32,259 bases of DNA from an uncultured Endozoicomonas sp. (GTDB lineage: Bacteria > Pseudomonadota > Gammaproteobacteria > Pseudomonadales > Endozoicomonadaceae): contig OODV01000024.1 of NCBI GenBank assembly GCA_900299555.1, positions 1-32,259 of the forward strand, given 5' to 3'. Position 1 is the first letter of the stretch, and every line of letters begins with the position of its first letter. Shown piece by piece: positions 1 through 8,917 of the stretch. The translations under genes were made by a program, and so were the position numbers. Under the pieces are notes generated by a model, which saw only the letters and a list, made by a program, of their open reading frames with translations, ran no database searches and was not told where the DNA came from.

Positions 1-631
1 TGAGCTATTAGAGCCGCAGCCGGAATATGACTATTTTTGCTATGTCACCACTGAGTCACTGACCCCATGGGAAACTCATAAAACCTACGGTAAGCGGGCG
101 ACCTGTGAGACTTGGATTGAAGAGAATAAAAATCAGACTGCACTTGGGCAGATCAAAACGGATCATTTCATGGCAAACAGTGCGCTTATGCAATGTGCAA
201 TTCTGGCCTATAACACAACACGCTGGATGGCTCTGATAAGCGGTAATCGTCAGTTGCTGAAATGGGAACCGGAAAGCATTCGCTGTTACATGATACGGGT
301 GGCCGGAAAACTGTTGACAGGTAGCAGACAGTTGACCGTTGCCAGTAACAAAGAACATCTTTACCAGACCGAGTGGGATGCCTGGCTGGAATTGGGTGAC
401 TGTTTGTAAATAACGAAAATTAATGATTGAAAAAGACATTCTGCTCATGTGGAAGGGGGTGTCACGCCCTGGTATCAGGAATAGCAGTAGGAGAGGGAAA
501 AATGCGGAGGATCAGGCGAGGTGTAATTGCTTGAACGGGCTATATTTGCTCGACAGAAGCATGACCGGAATCAGGAGGCCATGTTTCATTCCTCTATTTG
601 ACCTTTTGAAATTGGGATTGCAGGATTTAGG
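1..631 (+). mobile_element. IS1380-family insertion sequence, right part
   Basis: The left end lies outside the window. The element holds the 3' part of a transposase gene (to 409) and about 220 bases of non-coding tail. I place the right end at 623-631, where the sequence reads GGATTTAGG. This resembles the ends I remember for IS1380-type elements such as ISEcp1. It is also exactly where the reading frame of the broken yejA-like gene becomes recognisable. I saw no gene in 410-631. The left terminal repeat and target duplication cannot be checked here, so the boundary is an inference. Confidence 0.65.
2..409 (+). CDS. IS1380-family DDE transposase, C-terminal 135 residues (cut by window edge)
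   Basis: The frame is open from the first bases, with no start inside the window, and ends at TAA 407-409. The stretch beginning YGKRATCETWIEE followed by KNQ matches the C-terminal part of IS1380-type transposases, where the conserved Y-x-x-R-x-x-x-E-x-x-I-E-E motif supplies the last acidic residue of the DDE catalytic triad. After it comes the usual hydrophobic AILAYNTTRWMAL segment and a basic tail. The enzyme would cut and join the ends of its own element. I cannot tell whether the full gene is intact because the first two thirds are missing. A methionine at 170 could start a short product, but it lies inside the domain and is not a credible start. Confidence 0.8.
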   Translation, partial: ELLEPQPEYDYFCYVTTESLTPWETHKTYGKRATCETWIEENKNQTALGQIKTDHFMANSALMQCAILAYNTTRWMALISGNRQLLKWEPESIRCYMIRVAGKLLTGSRQLTVASNKEHLYQTEWDAWLELGDCL

Positions 632-1347
632 TTCCAAATTCAATATACGCAGCTTCAGGCGAGCCTTCTCCCGAAGAACTGAATCTATTGCAAACCTATC
701 ATGAGCAACTACCCGAAATACTCTTTAAACAGTCATTTTTCCCACCCAAAACCACAGGTGATGGCTCTATCAGGAGACAGCAACAAAAAGCGCTTGAATT
801 ACTCAAAGAGGCAGGCTGGCAAATGAAGGGAAATAAACTAGTAAACAACAAGCAGGAACCCCTTACATTTGAGTTAATCACGTACAGTCATATGGTGGAC
901 AAGGTCATCCTTCCTTATAAGAAGAATCTGGCCAGTATTGGCATTGATATGAAATACCGCGTAGTGGATAGCAGCAACTATTTCCAACGGGTCAGAACAC
1001 TGGACTTTGATACTATTGGCAATGCCTATCCATTAGGACTCTCTCTTGGCAGTGAGCTTTTCCGATATTTTCATTCCAGTAATGCGGATATACCCGACAC
1101 TCAAAACCTGGCTGGAATAAAAAACCCGGTGGTTGATGCTCTTTTAGAGAAAATCCCCAATGCAAAGACCCAACAGGAACTAGAGTCGATTATTCATTGC
1201 CTGGACAGAGTTCTGCTGTGGAACCACTATGGCATCCCATTGTGGTATTTCGGGAAAGTCAGAGTTGCCCACCAAAGCAATATCAGGCGCCCGGAAACAG
1301 AAACTGACTATCCGATGATAATCAATACCTGGTGGCAGGCTGAATAA
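632..1347 (+). pseudogene. yejA: YejA-type peptide-binding protein of an ABC transporter, C-terminal remnant
   Basis: The frame is recognisable from about 634 (NSIYAASGEPSPEEL) to TAA 1345-1347, about 238 residues. It matches the C-terminal third of periplasmic family-5 solute-binding proteins of the YejA/microcin C class. Seen in order are EAGW at about 826, the YNFD-like LDFDTIGNAYP, GIKNPVVDALLEKI, LDRVLLWNHYGIPLW and a terminal NTWW. YejA proteins are about 600 residues, so some 360 residues including the signal peptide are missing. The break coincides with the IS end at about 631, so insertion or an IS-mediated deletion removed the 5' part. No yejB, yejE or yejF follows. An in-frame TTG at 688 is not a credible true start because homology extends upstream of it. 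I call it non-functional. Confidence 0.75.
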
Positions 1348-1397
1348 GCCCTATTCAGCAACGACGTCAGGTTTTGTGAAATACGGTTCCTTTCTCA

Positions 1398-1510
1398 GCT
1401 CAAGCCAGACTGCTTCTGACTAGACGCAAGGACGCAGGAATAACCTAATGGTCACAAATACTCACGTCTTGAAGTCGTTGCAACAACGGCAGAGGCATTC
1501 TGGCTTGAGC
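1398..1510. repeat. 12-bp perfect inverted repeat, arms 89 bases apart
   Basis: GCTCAAGCCAGA at 1398-1409 is the exact reverse complement of TCTGGCTTGAGC at 1499-1510. The 276-base interval 1348-1623 between the yejA remnant and def holds no open frame I can support. The arms could be the ends of a small non-autonomous element or a remnant of the replaced upstream genes. No flanking target duplication is visible. Confidence 0.4.
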
Positions 1511-1623
1511 CACTAAGTTTAGAACCTTATGTCAACAGAACCTAGGTACAGGCTAAAATTGCAGATATACTGAAAGGTCACTAAACCACTTTCTTTGTTA
1601 ATTCTGTCAACCTGAGATAACTG

Positions 1624-2121
1624 ATGGCTCTACTGGAAATTCTTGAATACCCTGACCCTAGGCTTCGTACAGTTGCCAAGCCGGTAGCAGAGGTCAATGA
1701 CGATATTCGCCGTATCGTTGATGACATGCTGGAAACCATGTATGACGCTAGCGGCGTCGGTCTGGCTGCAACACAGGTGAATATTCACCAGCGTATTGTT
1801 GTTATGGATCTTTCGGAAGAAAGCAATGAGCCAGTAGTGCTTATCAATCCCAGCTATCAGCCCATTGGGGATGAAAAATCAGATTTCCAGGAAGGCTGTC
1901 TGTCAGTACCCGGCTTTTATGAGCTATTGGACCGCTATGCTCAAGTGCGACTTACTGCTTTGGATCGCGACGGTAATGAGTACACTCAGGATTATGAAGG
2001 GCTGGCTGCGGTCTGTGTTCAGCACGAGCTGGATCATCTGGAAGGTAAACTTTTCATAGATACCCTTTCCCGCCTGAAACAGGATCGTATCAAGAAAAAG
2101 CTTGGCAAAAGAAAGAACTGA
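1624..2121 (+). CDS. def: Peptide deformylase
   Basis: This metalloenzyme removes the formyl group from the N-terminal methionine of nascent proteins at the ribosome exit. All three family motifs are present in 165 residues, close to the usual 165-170. They are GVGLAATQ at 44-51, EGCLS at 90-94 with the metal-binding cysteine at 92, and HELDH at 134-138, with two metal-binding histidines and the catalytic glutamate. The ATG at 1624 gives the standard N-terminus [14 protein letters not shown]; the Shine-Dalgarno signal is weak. fmt, which adds the formyl group to the initiator tRNA, lies 124 bases downstream, the classic def-fmt pairing. The usual upstream neighbours (dprA and a LysM protein) are replaced by the IS and yejA remnant. 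The enzyme looks complete. Confidence 0.96.
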   Translation: MALLEILEYPDPRLRTVAKPVAEVNDDIRRIVDDMLETMYDASGVGLAATQVNIHQRIVVMDLSEESNEPVVLINPSYQPIGDEKSDFQEGCLSVPGFYELLDRYAQVRLTALDRDGNEYTQDYEGLAAVCVQHELDHLEGKLFIDTLSRLKQDRIKKKLGKRKN

Positions 2122-2245
2122 ACAAATCCAGGCCTGTCAGGTTCTATAGCCATTAAGGTTATCAACAGAACCTTAAACAACCCAATTTAGATAAACGGTG
2201 TATTAAATGCACCGTTATCGACAACTTTCTGATACATTGCCTCCT

Positions 2246-3190
2246 ATGAAAAGCCTTCGAATTATCTTTGCCGGAACGCCTGAGTTTGCGAGTGCTCACC
2301 TTCAGGCCATGCTTGATAGTCAGCATCAGGTTATTGCAGTTTATACTCAGCCAGACCGTCCCGCAGGCCGTGGTCAGAAACTGATGCCGTCACCGGTCAA
2401 ATCACTGGCTGCCCAGCATAATATTCCTGTTTACCAGCCCAAATCACTGCGCAATGAAGAAGCCCAGCAGGAACTCGCATCTCTTAATGCTGACTTAATG
2501 GTCGTTGTTGCTTATGGACTGATTCTTCCACAGGTCGTTCTGGACACACCTGAGCTGGGTTGTATTAATGTTCATGGTTCTATTTTGCCAAGATGGCGAG
2601 GTGCAGCCCCAATCCAGCGTGCAATAGAAGCAGGAGACACCGAGTCAGGTGTTACTATTATGCAGATGGATGCCGGACTGGATACTGGCAACATGCTGCT
2701 TAAGGCATTTTGCCCGATTCATCCCGATGATACAGCTTCACAACTGCACGATCGCTTGATAGCAGTGGGTAAACCCGCACTTATTCAAGCACTTGATGCC
2801 ATAGCCTCCAATCAACTCCAACCAGAAAAACAAGACGACAGTCAGGCTTGTTACGCTCATAAGATGAGCAAAGAGGAAGCGATGCTGGACTGGCAGAGGT
2901 CTGCACAGGCTCTGGACCGGCAAATTCGTGCCTTTAATCCATGGCCTGTAGCCATCACTTCTCTGGATGACACCAATATCCGGGTCTGGGAAGCAAGCGC
3001 ATTGGAAGAGAGTTCCAAAGAACAGCCCGGAACCCTGATCAGAGCGGATAAAGGTGGACTGGATATTGCCTGCAGTGAAGGAACCCTTCGAATAAAACGA
3101 CTGCAATTGGCAGGAAGCCGTGCAATGACTGTTCAGGAGCTGTTGAACAGCAAAAAAGCAATGTTCAGCGCCGGTAAACAATTCAGTTAG
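2246..3190 (+). CDS. fmt: Methionyl-tRNA formyltransferase
   Basis: The enzyme transfers a formyl group from 10-formyltetrahydrofolate to Met-tRNA(fMet). I chose ATG 2246 because the product then begins [15 protein letters not shown], like known Fmt proteins, and is 314 residues long (E. coli 315). An in-frame ATG at 2207 would add 13 residues that fit no family member, though neither start has a strong ribosome site. The formyltransferase core shows PDRPAGRG (folate-side loop) and [15 protein letters not shown] with catalytic Asn108 and His110. Asp146 lies in MDAGLDTG. The C-terminal tRNA-binding domain follows from about residue 205. def is upstream and rsmB starts 18 bases after the stop, so def-fmt-rsmB-trkA is probably one operon. 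Confidence 0.95.
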   Translation: MKSLRIIFAGTPEFASAHLQAMLDSQHQVIAVYTQPDRPAGRGQKLMPSPVKSLAAQHNIPVYQPKSLRNEEAQQELASLNADLMVVVAYGLILPQVVLDTPELGCINVHGSILPRWRGAAPIQRAIEAGDTESGVTIMQMDAGLDTGNMLLKAFCPIHPDDTASQLHDRLIAVGKPALIQALDAIASNQLQPEKQDDSQACYAHKMSKEEAMLDWQRSAQALDRQIRAFNPWPVAITSLDDTNIRVWEASALEESSKEQPGTLIRADKGGLDIACSEGTLRIKRLQLAGSRAMTVQELLNSKKAMFSAGKQFS

Positions 3191-3208
3191 GCTACTTTTT
3201 TACAAGCT

Positions 3209-4528
3209 ATGGCTAAACAATCCTCAGTTCGACAACTGGCAGCCCGGGCGATTACCCGGGTCACCATGGGAGAATCTCTCAGCGGTGTTCTGCCTCCCTT
3301 GCAGGAAAAGCTGTCCAAAAAAGATCAGCCGCTACTGGCGGAACTCTGCTACGGAACGCTTCGTTATTACCATCGGCTGGATGCCTGGCTGAAGTTTCTT
3401 ACGGAAAAGCCTCTGAAAGAAAAAGAGCAGGATATTCATAACCTGGTTTTAGTAGGACTCTACCAGCTGTTTTACACCCGAATCCCCCCTCATGCAGCCA
3501 TTGGAGAAACGGTTCAGGCAACCCGCTCCATGGGCAAAGCCTGGGCCAGAGGACTGGTCAATGGCATTCTCAGAAATGCCCAGCGCCGATTTGAAGAACT
3601 TAATGAACTGGAAGAACGCAGTCCTGTCTGTGGCTTTTCACACCCAAAATGGCTGATCAATGCCATCAAAAGAGCCTGGCCAGAAGATTATCAGTCTATT
3701 CTCTCTGCCAATAACCAGCCTCCCCAGATGACCCTTCGGGTCAATGAACAGAAAATTCAGCCGTCCAGATATCTGAAAAAACTGCTGGATGAGTGTATTC
3801 AGGCTCGGCAGTCTCAAGTTGCACCACAGGCAATCACCCTTAACAAGCCAACCGCTGTTGATAAGCTCCCCATGTTTCGTGATGGAGCAGCCAGTGTTCA
3901 GGATGAGTCTGCACAGCTGGCAGCCACATTAATTCAAGCTAAACCTGGCGATCATATTCTGGATGCCTGCTGTGCTCCTGGCGGCAAGACCTGTCATCTA
4001 CTCGAACTAAACAAAGAAATTACCGTTGATGCCCTTGATACTGACAGCGTACGACTGGAAAGAGTGGGTGAAAACCTGCAAAGACTGGGGCTGACCGCCA
4101 ATGTACTCTGTGGTGATGCCACGGAACCAAAAAGCTGGTTCCCGGGAAAACCTTATAAACATATCCTTCTGGATGCCCCCTGCTCTGCAACGGGAGTAAT
4201 TAGACGACACCCGGATATCAAACTGCTGAGAAAAGCAGAAGATATTGAAGCCCTGGCTCAGCTACAACAGAAAATACTTCAGGCAATCTGGCCCTTATTA
4301 AAACCTGGCGGCACATTGCTTTACGCAACGTGTTCAATCATGCCACAGGAAAACCATCTACAGATTGAACACTTCCTTTCAGCAACGCCTGATGCAAAGC
4401 TGCTACCCATCGAAGGCCAATGGGGCCGTGATACAGGGTTTGGCAAACAGATCTTTCCGGGCGCCAGCGGCCACCTCACGAGCGGTGACGGCTTCTTTTA
4501 TAGCCTGATGACAAAAACGGAAAATTAA
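3209..4528 (+). CDS. rsmB: 16S rRNA (cytosine-967-C5)-methyltransferase
   Basis: RsmB methylates C967 of 16S rRNA using S-adenosylmethionine. The 439-residue protein has an N-terminal NusB-like RNA-binding domain (about 1-140, starting [11 protein letters not shown]). A Rossmann methyltransferase domain follows. The SAM-binding motif is [10 protein letters not shown] at about residue 251, and the two catalytic cysteines lie in DAPCSATG and [11 protein letters not shown]. The size matches E. coli RsmB (429). The stop overlaps the start of trkA by one base (TAATG at 4526-4530), so the two genes are translationally coupled. The same fmt-rsmB-trkA order occurs in Pseudomonas and E. coli. Nothing is unusual in the coding sequence. 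Confidence 0.96.
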   Translation: MAKQSSVRQLAARAITRVTMGESLSGVLPPLQEKLSKKDQPLLAELCYGTLRYYHRLDAWLKFLTEKPLKEKEQDIHNLVLVGLYQLFYTRIPPHAAIGETVQATRSMGKAWARGLVNGILRNAQRRFEELNELEERSPVCGFSHPKWLINAIKRAWPEDYQSILSANNQPPQMTLRVNEQKIQPSRYLKKLLDECIQARQSQVAPQAITLNKPTAVDKLPMFRDGAASVQDESAQLAATLIQAKPGDHILDACCAPGGKTCHLLELNKEITVDALDTDSVRLERVGENLQRLGLTANVLCGDATEPKSWFPGKPYKHILLDAPCSATGVIRRHPDIKLLRKAEDIEALAQLQQKILQAIWPLLKPGGTLLYATCSIMPQENHLQIEHFLSATPDAKLLPIEGQWGRDTGFGKQIFPGASGHLTSGDGFFYSLMTKTEN

Positions 4529-5901
4529 TGAAAATCATCATTCTCGGTGCTGGCCAGGTCGGTGGCACACTGGCAGAAAATCTCGCCAATGAGGAAAATG
4601 ACATTACGGTAGTCGATACCAATGCCTCACGACTCAGAGAGTTGCAGGATAAGATTGATATTCGAACCATCCAGGGTAAGGCATCTTTTCCAGGGGTTCT
4701 GAAACAGGCAGGGGCTGATGAAGCGGACATGCTGGTTGCTGTAACTAACAGTGATGAAGTCAATATGGTCGCCTGCCAGATTGCCTACACCCTGTTTCAT
4801 ACACCGTCCAAGATTGCCCGTATTCGCCAGGCGGCCTACCTGAAAAATGAGAGTTTGTTTGCCAATGCCGCAATGCCTGTGGACGTACTGATCAGTCCCG
4901 AGCAAGTAGTTACCAACTACGTCAAGCGTCTTCTGGAACGTCCGGGAGCACTTCAGGTTCTTGATTTTGCTGATGGCCGGGTACAGCTGGTTGCCATGAA
5001 AGCCTATTATGGCGGTCCTCTGGTGGGTCACGAGCTTCGTTATATTCGGGAGCATATGCCCGATGTAGATACCCGGGTTGCCGCCATTTTCCGCCGGGGA
5101 AATGCCATCATGCCCAAAGGCACCACGGTAATAGAGGTGGATGATGAAGTCTTTTTCATTGCAGCCAGGAAAGATATCCGTGCGGTGATGAGTGAGCTCC
5201 AGAGGCTGGACGATGACTATAAACGCATCATTATTGCCGGAGGTGGCAACATCGGACTGCGCCTGGCCCAGGCAGTTGAAGACCAATACAAGGTCAAAAT
5301 CATTGAACATGATATGGAGCGATGCCAGTTCCTGTCAGAGACGCTCACCAAAGCGATGGTTTTCTGCGGCAACGCCTCCGACAAAGAGTTATTGATCAGT
5401 GAAAATATTGAAGAGACAGATATATTCTGCGCCTTGACCAATGACGATGAAGCTAACGTTATGTCATCCATGCTGGCCAAGCGTTTGGGTGCTCGAAAAG
5501 TCATGGCACTGATTAATAACCCAGCTTACGTAGACCTGGTTCAGGGTGGCGAAATCGACATTGCTATCTCTCCTCAGCTGGCAACAATTGGTAGCCTGCT
5601 CAAGCATGTAAGGCGCGGAGATATAGTTAACGTTCACTCACTTCGCAGGGGAGCAGCAGAAGCTATTGAAGCTATTGCTCACGGTGATGAGCAAAGCTCT
5701 AAAGTTGTAGGAAAAACCATCCAGGAAGTAGAGTTACCTCAAGGTACGACGATTGGCGCCATTGTTCGTGATGATCAGGTACTGATTGCTCACGACTCTA
5801 CCCGTATTGAGTCAGGTGACCACATTATTCTTTTCTTGACCAATAAGCGGAAAATCCGAGAAGTAGAACAGTTATTTCAGGTAGGACTTGGATTCTTTTA
5901 A
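4528..5901 (+). CDS. trkA: Trk potassium uptake system, NAD-binding regulatory subunit
   Basis: TrkA is a cytoplasmic ring-forming protein that gates the TrkH channel according to bound nucleotide. The 457 residues (E. coli 458) contain two tandem RCK units. The first Rossmann fold has [13 protein letters not shown] at residues 7-19 and an acidic strand end, VVDTN. The second starts near residue 233 with [15 protein letters not shown] and IIEHD. Each is followed by an RCK-C domain (about 140-215 and 370-450). The gene overlaps rsmB by one base. The channel gene trkH follows about 200 bases later in the same direction, so both halves of the transporter are encoded here, which is not the case beside trkA in E. 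coli. Confidence 0.96.
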   Translation: MKIIILGAGQVGGTLAENLANEENDITVVDTNASRLRELQDKIDIRTIQGKASFPGVLKQAGADEADMLVAVTNSDEVNMVACQIAYTLFHTPSKIARIRQAAYLKNESLFANAAMPVDVLISPEQVVTNYVKRLLERPGALQVLDFADGRVQLVAMKAYYGGPLVGHELRYIREHMPDVDTRVAAIFRRGNAIMPKGTTVIEVDDEVFFIAARKDIRAVMSELQRLDDDYKRIIIAGGGNIGLRLAQAVEDQYKVKIIEHDMERCQFLSETLTKAMVFCGNASDKELLISENIEETDIFCALTNDDEANVMSSMLAKRLGARKVMALINNPAYVDLVQGGEIDIAISPQLATIGSLLKHVRRGDIVNVHSLRRGAAEAIEAIAHGDEQSSKVVGKTIQEVELPQGTTIGAIVRDDQVLIAHDSTRIESGDHIILFLTNKRKIREVEQLFQVGLGFF

Positions 5902-5913
5902 AATGCAAAACCA

Positions 5914-5940
5914 GCTTCCTTCTTCTCTGAAGTTGGAAGC
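5914..5940. other. Imperfect hairpin after trkA
   Basis: GCTTCC at 5914-5919 pairs with GGAAGC at 5935-5940, and inside it CTTC/GAAG pair across a TT/TT mismatch. No T-run follows, so it is not a clear intrinsic terminator. It may protect the trkA mRNA end or reduce read-through into trkH. Confidence 0.35.
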
Positions 5941-6100
5941 CACCTTTCCGAAATCATGTCAATGATCTGAAACAAGCTTTAGGGCTTTATTTTTCCCATG
6001 GATTGGGAGTAACCTCCTACTGCATAAAATGATAATTTCTTATAGCCATTATAAGAATCCACCATGGCAGGTTATTCATACTGGATGAAGCAGGAGCACC

Positions 6101-7552
6101 ATGCAGTTTCAGGTTATTCTCCCCATTTTGGGTATTTTGCTGATCTTGTTCAGCACCTCCAGTCTTCCACCCATTCTTGTTGCCCTGATTTATCAGGAGC
6201 AGGAAATATCAATATTCATCTACACATTTTTACTTACACTGCTTCTGGGTGTCTTACTCTGGTTTCCTTTCAGACATATTAAAGATGAACTAAGAACCCG
6301 GGAAGGTTTCCTGGTTACAGCTCTATTCTGGGTCGTTCTTGGGTCATTCGGTTCTCTGCCATTCCTGCTCATGGAAAGCCCATCACTCAGCATTACTGAT
6401 GCTATGTTTGAATCAATGTCAGGCTTAACAACCACAGGTGCAACAATTCTGACAGGCATTGAGCACTTGCCGCGTTCAATTTTGTTTTACCGGCAACAGC
6501 TTCAATGGCTGGGGGGTATGGGGATTATTGTTCTTGCGGTTGCTATTATCCCTATGCTGGGAATCGGAGGGATGCAGCTCTATCGAACGGAAACACCGGG
6601 CCCGGTTAAAGACTCCAAGTTAACACCAAGGATCACAGAAACGGCCAAAGCACTCTGGTTTCTCTATGTCTTTCTAACCGCCGCTTGTGCCCTTGCTTAC
6701 TGGCTGGCAGGAATGAACTTATTTGATGCCATCAGCCATAGTTTTACCACCATCGCTATAGGGGGCTTTTCTACATATGACAGCAGTATGGGACACTTCA
6801 ATTCCCCCATGATTATCTCTGTAGCTATCTTCTTCATGCTCATTGCCGGCGTCAATTTTGCTCTGCACTTTACGGCTTGGAGACATAAGTCATTAACGCA
6901 CTATTTTCAAGATTCAGAAGTTAAATGGTTTCTGACTATCCTAGGGGTAGTTGGGATGATTACGGTAGTAACCCTCTACGTGTCTGACACTTATTCTCTG
7001 AGCAAGTCTTTCAGGTATGGTCTATTCGAGGTGGTATCTGTAGCAACGACTACTGGTTACACATCATCATCCAGCTTTTCCGCCTGGCCAATGTTTCTAC
7101 CATTAATGTTGTTTTTTACCAGTTTCATGGGTGGTTGTGCAGGCTCAACAGCTGGAGGTATGAAAGTAATCAGAGTTGTTCTGATTGCGAAACAGGGTAT
7201 GAGAGAACTTCGTCGTTTAGTTCATCCTAATGCGGTATTTACCATCAAGATCGGTGGCAGACCAGTGAACCCAAGAGTAGGTGAAGCTGTGTGGGGGTTC
7301 TTTGCTACTTACATTTTAATGTTTGTGCTTCTCTTCCTTGCACTGCTGGCAACGGGCCTGGACTTTACTACCGCATTCTCAACGATCGCTTCGTGTCTGA
7401 ATAACCTCGGACCAGCGCTGGGAGAAGCAGCATTCAGTTACCAGAGCCTGCCCGATGCTGCAAAGTGGATTCTCGCTTTTGCCATGCTGTTAGGTCGTCT
7501 GGAAATTTTTACACTACTAGTGTTGTTTACTCCAACCTTCTGGCGATACTGA
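6101..7552 (+). CDS. trkH: Trk potassium uptake channel subunit
   Basis: TrkH is the inner-membrane channel through which potassium enters under TrkA control. The 483 residues (E. coli 483) form the SKT-family fold of four membrane-pore-membrane units. The four filter regions are visible: TTTGAT near residue 112, TTIAIGG near 217, ATTTGY near 318 and NNLGPAL near 436. The glycine-rich GGCAGSTAGGMK near residue 345 is the family's gating-loop region. The start at ATG 6101 has AGGAG at 6092-6096, six bases or less away; an upstream ATG in another frame at 6064 is spurious. It is separated from trkA by 199 bases, so it may have its own promoter. An inverted repeat (CTTATA 6039-6044, TATAAG 6050-6055) lies in that gap. 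Confidence 0.96.
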   Translation: MQFQVILPILGILLILFSTSSLPPILVALIYQEQEISIFIYTFLLTLLLGVLLWFPFRHIKDELRTREGFLVTALFWVVLGSFGSLPFLLMESPSLSITDAMFESMSGLTTTGATILTGIEHLPRSILFYRQQLQWLGGMGIIVLAVAIIPMLGIGGMQLYRTETPGPVKDSKLTPRITETAKALWFLYVFLTAACALAYWLAGMNLFDAISHSFTTIAIGGFSTYDSSMGHFNSPMIISVAIFFMLIAGVNFALHFTAWRHKSLTHYFQDSEVKWFLTILGVVGMITVVTLYVSDTYSLSKSFRYGLFEVVSVATTTGYTSSSSFSAWPMFLPLMLFFTSFMGGCAGSTAGGMKVIRVVLIAKQGMRELRRLVHPNAVFTIKIGGRPVNPRVGEAVWGFFATYILMFVLLFLALLATGLDFTTAFSTIASCLNNLGPALGEAAFSYQSLPDAAKWILAFAMLLGRLEIFTLLVLFTPTFWRY

Positions 7553-7575
7553 CTAAATGTCTTTGGGGATGATGA

Positions 7576-8613
7576 TTACATCGAGCAACCATCGTCCCAA
7601 CTTTTCCCCTTCAGGTACATGACCAAGGCAAGCCCTCCAAGAATCAAATTCAAGATTAATGTAATGATTACTCCATCCCCAGACTTTGCTGCAATGATAT
7701 TACTTCTTACTAAATAAATAGATGACTTTTCAAGAATAAAGTCCATTAGCATGCAGGAGAGAAAAACACTAAAAAATAAAACAACTGTCTGTCTTACTGT
7801 CACTGATAAACCGTAATAATTATACGACATTCTCAGCATGGGAAAGGTGAGTAGGCTGGATAACAAAAAGGCCATTACGCCTCCAGGTGATACACCATTC
7901 CACCACATCACAGCAGCCAGAAAGACATTGCCAATAGAGCAACCAAAAGTAAGAACAGCGACAATGATTCCAATAAAAGCATTCCATAGCCATGCTATAA
8001 ATCCATAGTCCTGAGTACTCCAGAAGATTAACTCCCACCAGGTAGATGGCATCAAAACACTCACAGATGAAGCAATCAACAACCCCACCAGAATATCTTT
8101 ACGAGTCATATTCAAATCATCACGAAAAAATACACACGCCTTCTGCCATGCATTATTACCATTAGACGTGATTTTATTTTTTTCATGCCCAGCATCTGGA
8201 GCAGGCATTCGCAAGGTAATAGCCAGAAAATAGGCAAGGATGAGAAATGCAATTGAAGTGACCACCATAATTTCCAGAAAGAGCACACCCAGAAACCCAT
8301 AAATGGCAACCAACATTGAAATACCAATATTCGTGCTGGAAATCATAAAAGCCAAACTGTTTGGCCAGCTTGCTCCTTTCTGCCTCAATGTATGGCCCAT
8401 CCCTATCGTCGCGTAATTACAGACAGAAGAGACAGCACCGAGTATTACTGAAAGGCTGGCGCTTTCAAGACGATTACTTCCCAATCGCTGGACAATAGTC
8501 CCTGTAGGAATATAACTTCGAACAAAAGCAGAAAACGATAAGCCAAAAACAATTGGCCATAACATGTGCCATAAAAGAAGAGCGTAGGCAGAGGCAAGTT
8601 CAGCAATAATCAT
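7576..8613 (-). CDS. Membrane permease of the ArsP/YraQ (DUF318) type
   Basis: The protein is very hydrophobic, with about eight to ten predicted membrane helices split by a charged loop near residues 150-180. Two halves carry related signatures. One is GAVSSVCNYATIGMGHTLRQKG with the following SSTNIGISMLVAIYG, and the other is GCSIGNVFLAAVMWWNG with a proline-containing helix after it. These fit the PF03773 permease family, whose members include the ArsP organoarsenic exporter, but the usual CSCG/CSxG in the first half reads VCNYA here. The substrate is unknown. I chose ATG 8613 (345 residues), which has GGAG nine bases upstream. A start at 8721 would add 36 polar residues unlike a family N-terminus. 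The gene is alone on this strand, convergent with trkH and divergent from glyQ, and is not part of the ancestral block. Confidence 0.72.
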   Translation of the reverse strand: MIIAELASAYALLLWHMLWPIVFGLSFSAFVRSYIPTGTIVQRLGSNRLESASLSVILGAVSSVCNYATIGMGHTLRQKGASWPNSLAFMISSTNIGISMLVAIYGFLGVLFLEIMVVTSIAFLILAYFLAITLRMPAPDAGHEKNKITSNGNNAWQKACVFFRDDLNMTRKDILVGLLIASSVSVLMPSTWWELIFWSTQDYGFIAWLWNAFIGIIVAVLTFGCSIGNVFLAAVMWWNGVSPGGVMAFLLSSLLTFPMLRMSYNYYGLSVTVRQTVVLFFSVFLSCMLMDFILEKSSIYLVRSNIIAAKSGDGVIITLILNLILGGLALVMYLKGKSWDDGCSM

Positions 8614-8724
8614 GGATGAGCACTCCGAAGCTCTCGAGAAGTTGCAATTATAGTTGGCTATTTCGTACCGTATAAAAGACACCAAGAAGTGCTGTCCAAA
8701 AGTCTTACCCACGTTTTTCACAAC

Positions 8725-8733
8725 TTATCCACA
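8725..8733 (+). promoter_or_regulatory. Exact DnaA box upstream of glyQS
   Basis: TTATCCACA matches the strict DnaA-box consensus. It sits two bases before the proposed -35 element of the glyQ promoter and about 12 kb from oriC. Bound DnaA could affect glyQS or the divergent permease gene, or simply titrate DnaA. Only the match itself is seen. Confidence 0.5.
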
Positions 8734-8735
8734 GC

Positions 8736-8764
8736 TTAAACTTAACCGCACAAACCGGTATAAT
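8736..8764 (+). promoter_or_regulatory. Probable sigma-70 promoter of glyQS
   Basis: A perfect -10 TATAAT is at 8759-8764. A poor -35, TTAAAC, sits at 8736-8741 with a 17-base spacer. Transcription would begin near 8771 and give a leader of about 147 bases before glyQ. The weak -35 next to a DnaA box suggests that the promoter may be modulated. Confidence 0.6.
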
Positions 8765-8787
8765 CCCTCTCTATTTTTACAATCGAA

Positions 8788-8887
8788 CCCTGCGAGTGGT
8801 CACTCACAGGGAAACCTATGCCAGGCAAGTTAGCTGGTCATCGATAATTGCTCGCAATACAAAGCTCAATGCTCAAAAAATGACCAG
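8788..8887 (+). promoter_or_regulatory. Structured 5' leader of glyQS
   Basis: A strong hairpin forms from CCCTG-C-GAGTG (8788-8798) with CACTC-A-CAGGG (8801-8811). Further on, CTGGTCAT (8834-8841) pairs exactly with ATGACCAG (8880-8887). A small ATTG/CAAT hairpin (8847-8858) sits inside that loop. CCAG at 8821-8824 can pair instead with CTGG at 8834-8837, so two folds compete. I do not recognise it as a glycine riboswitch or a T-box. A role in controlling glyQS is an inference. Confidence 0.4.
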
Positions 8888-8917
8888 TTTGCATATGAGC
8901 CTCTAAGAGGTAAAAAA

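Noticed and set aside
4627-5310. 227-codon minus-strand open frame opposite trkA
   Set aside because: Shadow of trkA; no recognisable domain or ribosome site.
8788-8887. glyQS leader as a glycine riboswitch or T-box
   Set aside because: I could not find the conserved glycine-riboswitch core or a T-box sequence; the stems differ from both.
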